A stretch of DNA of 44,429 nucleotides from an uncultured Desulfovibrio sp. (GTDB lineage Bacteria; Desulfobacterota; Desulfovibrionia; Desulfovibrionales; Desulfovibrionaceae), in the NCBI GenBank assembly GCA_944327285.1, contig CALVHG010000016.1, positions 1 through 44,429 on the forward strand, given 5' to 3'. Positions 42,994 through 44,429 of the stretch are shown here, in pieces (the first letter of the stretch is position 1; each line of letters begins with the position of its first letter). The notes below the pieces were generated by a model that searched no databases, was not told where the DNA came from, and worked only from the letters and a program-made list of their open reading frames with translations. The translations under genes and the position numbers were made by a program.

Positions 42994-44429
42994 ATGAAAG
43001 ATATGTTGCCCGCGTGGCTGACGCCGCAAGAGATTGAAAGCACCTTGGCCAAGGCCACAGAACCGGACAGCGCCGCATTGTCCGCCATCCTGGAAAAATC
43101 TCTCGCCCTGCAGCCTCTCGGCCTGGCCGAAGTGGCCGCCCTGCTGCGCGTGGAAAGCAAGGAGGGTCTGCGGACCGTCTTTGAAGCGGCCGACAAGGTC
43201 AAGCAGAAGGTCTACGGCGATCGCGTCGTCCTGACTGCCCCCCTGCATCTTTCCAACCATTGCGGCAGCGAGTGTCTGTACTGTGCCAACCGGCGCAACA
43301 ATACGCTGATTGAACGCAGATACATGACGCCGCCGGAAATGCGGGAAGCGGCGCTTCATCTTATCCGGCAGGGACACAAGCGCGTCGTTCTTGTCAGCGG
43401 ACAGCTGCCCAACGCCGAAGTGGAATATCTCGCTGAAGCCGTCAGCATCATGTATACCGTTTATGAGGACATGGGCGAGCTGCGCCGGGTCAACATCAAT
43501 GCCGGGCTGCTCTCTGAAGAGGACTTCCGCACGCTGACGCGCTACGATATCGGAACCGTGCTCCTCTATCAGGAGACCTATCACGAAGAATCTTACCGGG
43601 CCGCCCACAAGTCCGGCCCCAAGAGCAATTATTTCAAGCGCCTGAACGGTCCGGACATTGCCAAGCAGGCGGGTATGAACGAGGTTGGTCTGGGTCTGCT
43701 GCTGGGCCTTGGGCCGTGGGAATTCGATCTGCTGGCTCTGACGCAGCATTCGGCGCATCTGCTGCGCCTGTACGGCGAGGGCGCGCACACCGTTTCCCTG
43801 TTCCGCATGCGTCCCGCTCCGGGGGCCCTGCTTACGCCTCCGTATGCCCTGCGCGATGCCGAGTATCTCCGCTGTGTGGCTATCGCCCGCCTGGCGCTGC
43901 CTACAGCCGGCATTATTCTCACAACCCGCGAGCCTTCCGGCCTCTGGCGCAATGGCTGTAGCGTCGGCGCGTCGCAGCTCATCACGGGCAGTGTGGCCAA
44001 CCCCTATCAGGACTGGGACGAAAACGCGGGCGAACACGGCGTGCGCTTCCCCCTGAACGAAGACCTCCATGTGGATGAAGTCGTGCGCTTCCTGCTGGAG
44101 GAATGCCGTCACCTGCCTTCCTTCTGCACGGCCTGTCCGCGGCTTGGGCGCGTCGGCTCCGAGTTTTACAACATTACGTCGGAATGCGGCATGCGGAGCC
44201 AGTGCGGCCCCAACTCTATTGCCTCCTTTATGGAATTTCTGCTGCATTACGCCACGCCCTATACCCGCGGGCTCGGCGATCGCCTCATCGCCGAGAAGCT
44301 GCGCGCGCTTACCGAAGGCGAGCGCATGGCCGCTGTCCGCATACTGCAAAAGGTGCTGGCCGGCCGCGTGGACGGCCACAAGACCAGCTTTTCCTCCATT
44401 TCCGAGGCCGTGGGCCAGTACAACGCCGG
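42994..44429 (+). CDS. hydG: HydG, [FeFe]-hydrogenase maturase (3' end cut by window)
   Basis: Radical SAM tyrosine lyase that makes the CO and CN ligands of the hydrogenase H-cluster from L-tyrosine. The visible 478 codons start with KDMLPAWLTPQEI. The radical-SAM motif CGSECLYC lies at C90/C94/C97. The C-terminal auxiliary cluster motif C-x2-C-x22-C is exact (C378, C381, C404), which separates HydG from ThiH. The family's usual length is about 470-485, so little is missing beyond the edge. GGGGAT lies before the ATG. HydE and HydF are not in the window. Confidence 0.93.
   Translation, partial: MKDMLPAWLTPQEIESTLAKATEPDSAALSAILEKSLALQPLGLAEVAALLRVESKEGLRTVFEAADKVKQKVYGDRVVLTAPLHLSNHCGSECLYCANRRNNTLIERRYMTPPEMREAALHLIRQGHKRVVLVSGQLPNAEVEYLAEAVSIMYTVYEDMGELRRVNINAGLLSEEDFRTLTRYDIGTVLLYQETYHEESYRAAHKSGPKSNYFKRLNGPDIAKQAGMNEVGLGLLLGLGPWEFDLLALTQHSAHLLRLYGEGAHTVSLFRMRPAPGALLTPPYALRDAEYLRCVAIARLALPTAGIILTTREPSGLWRNGCSVGASQLITGSVANPYQDWDENAGEHGVRFPLNEDLHVDEVVRFLLEECRHLPSFCTACPRLGRVGSEFYNITSECGMRSQCGPNSIASFMEFLLHYATPYTRGLGDRLIAEKLRALTEGERMAAVRILQKVLAGRVDGHKTSFSSISEAVGQYNA

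Overview
The window reads as chromosomal DNA of a sulfate-reducing deltaproteobacterium of the Desulfovibrio type. The main evidence is a complete four-gene operon for the nine-haem cytochrome (Nhc/9Hc) transmembrane redox complex, a Desulfovibrio-style trimeric porin, a HydG maturase for [FeFe]-hydrogenase, an anaerobic CbiK chelatase and a selenouridine synthase. The naming of the lineage is inference from gene content; no 16S gene is present. The DNA is GC-rich and coding-dense, with AT-rich islands near 12.7 kb and 27.6-27.8 kb.

Layout, left to right. 0-7 kb: repeats, dsbD (-), two tandem near-identical tRNA-Lys(CUU) transcription units, mnmH (+), a membrane diguanylate cyclase (-), and a PLP/zinc D-amino-acid lyase-like gene (+). 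7-17.5 kb: a large AsmA-like protein and a small membrane protein (both -), an unusual radical SAM protein (+), a MATE exporter divergent from a MerR-type regulator with a textbook 19-bp-spacer promoter between them, ornithine carbamoyltransferase, and a phospholipid N-methyltransferase-like gene. 17.7-27.5 kb: a Kef/CPA2 antiporter, an orphan HlyD adaptor, an overlapping nagZ/AI-2E-like pair, hldE, a YczE-like membrane protein, and tRNA-Arg(UCU). 27.6-33.7 kb: porin, then nhcABCD. 33.8-44.4 kb: a Tim44-like protein, a DUF3179 protein, a small exported protein, an RmlD-like reductase, cbiK, a thioredoxin-fold lipoprotein without its CxxC, a B3/B4-domain protein, a BMP-type binding protein, and hydG running off the right edge.

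The genes are mostly single units or short operons. Several serve the anaerobic redox and envelope life of the cell: periplasmic thiol reduction (DsbD), tetrapyrrole metal insertion (CbiK), periplasm-to-membrane electron transfer (Nhc), hydrogenase maturation (HydG), and LPS and envelope building (HldE, RmlD-like, AsmA-like, NagZ).

The most unusual content is between the genes. A dispersed, highly structured repeat of about 148 bp ('element A') occurs twelve times here, counting truncated and mini copies. It has inverted ends beginning TAGAGC and three internal hairpins. Stem positions change in pairs between copies. Every copy lies downstream of a gene, none is in a divergent promoter region, and in five cases the element itself supplies the stop codon of the preceding gene. 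A second palindromic family ('element B') is often directly adjacent to A. One B copy lies inside a 299-bp MITE-like unit with its own 16-bp terminal inverted repeats.
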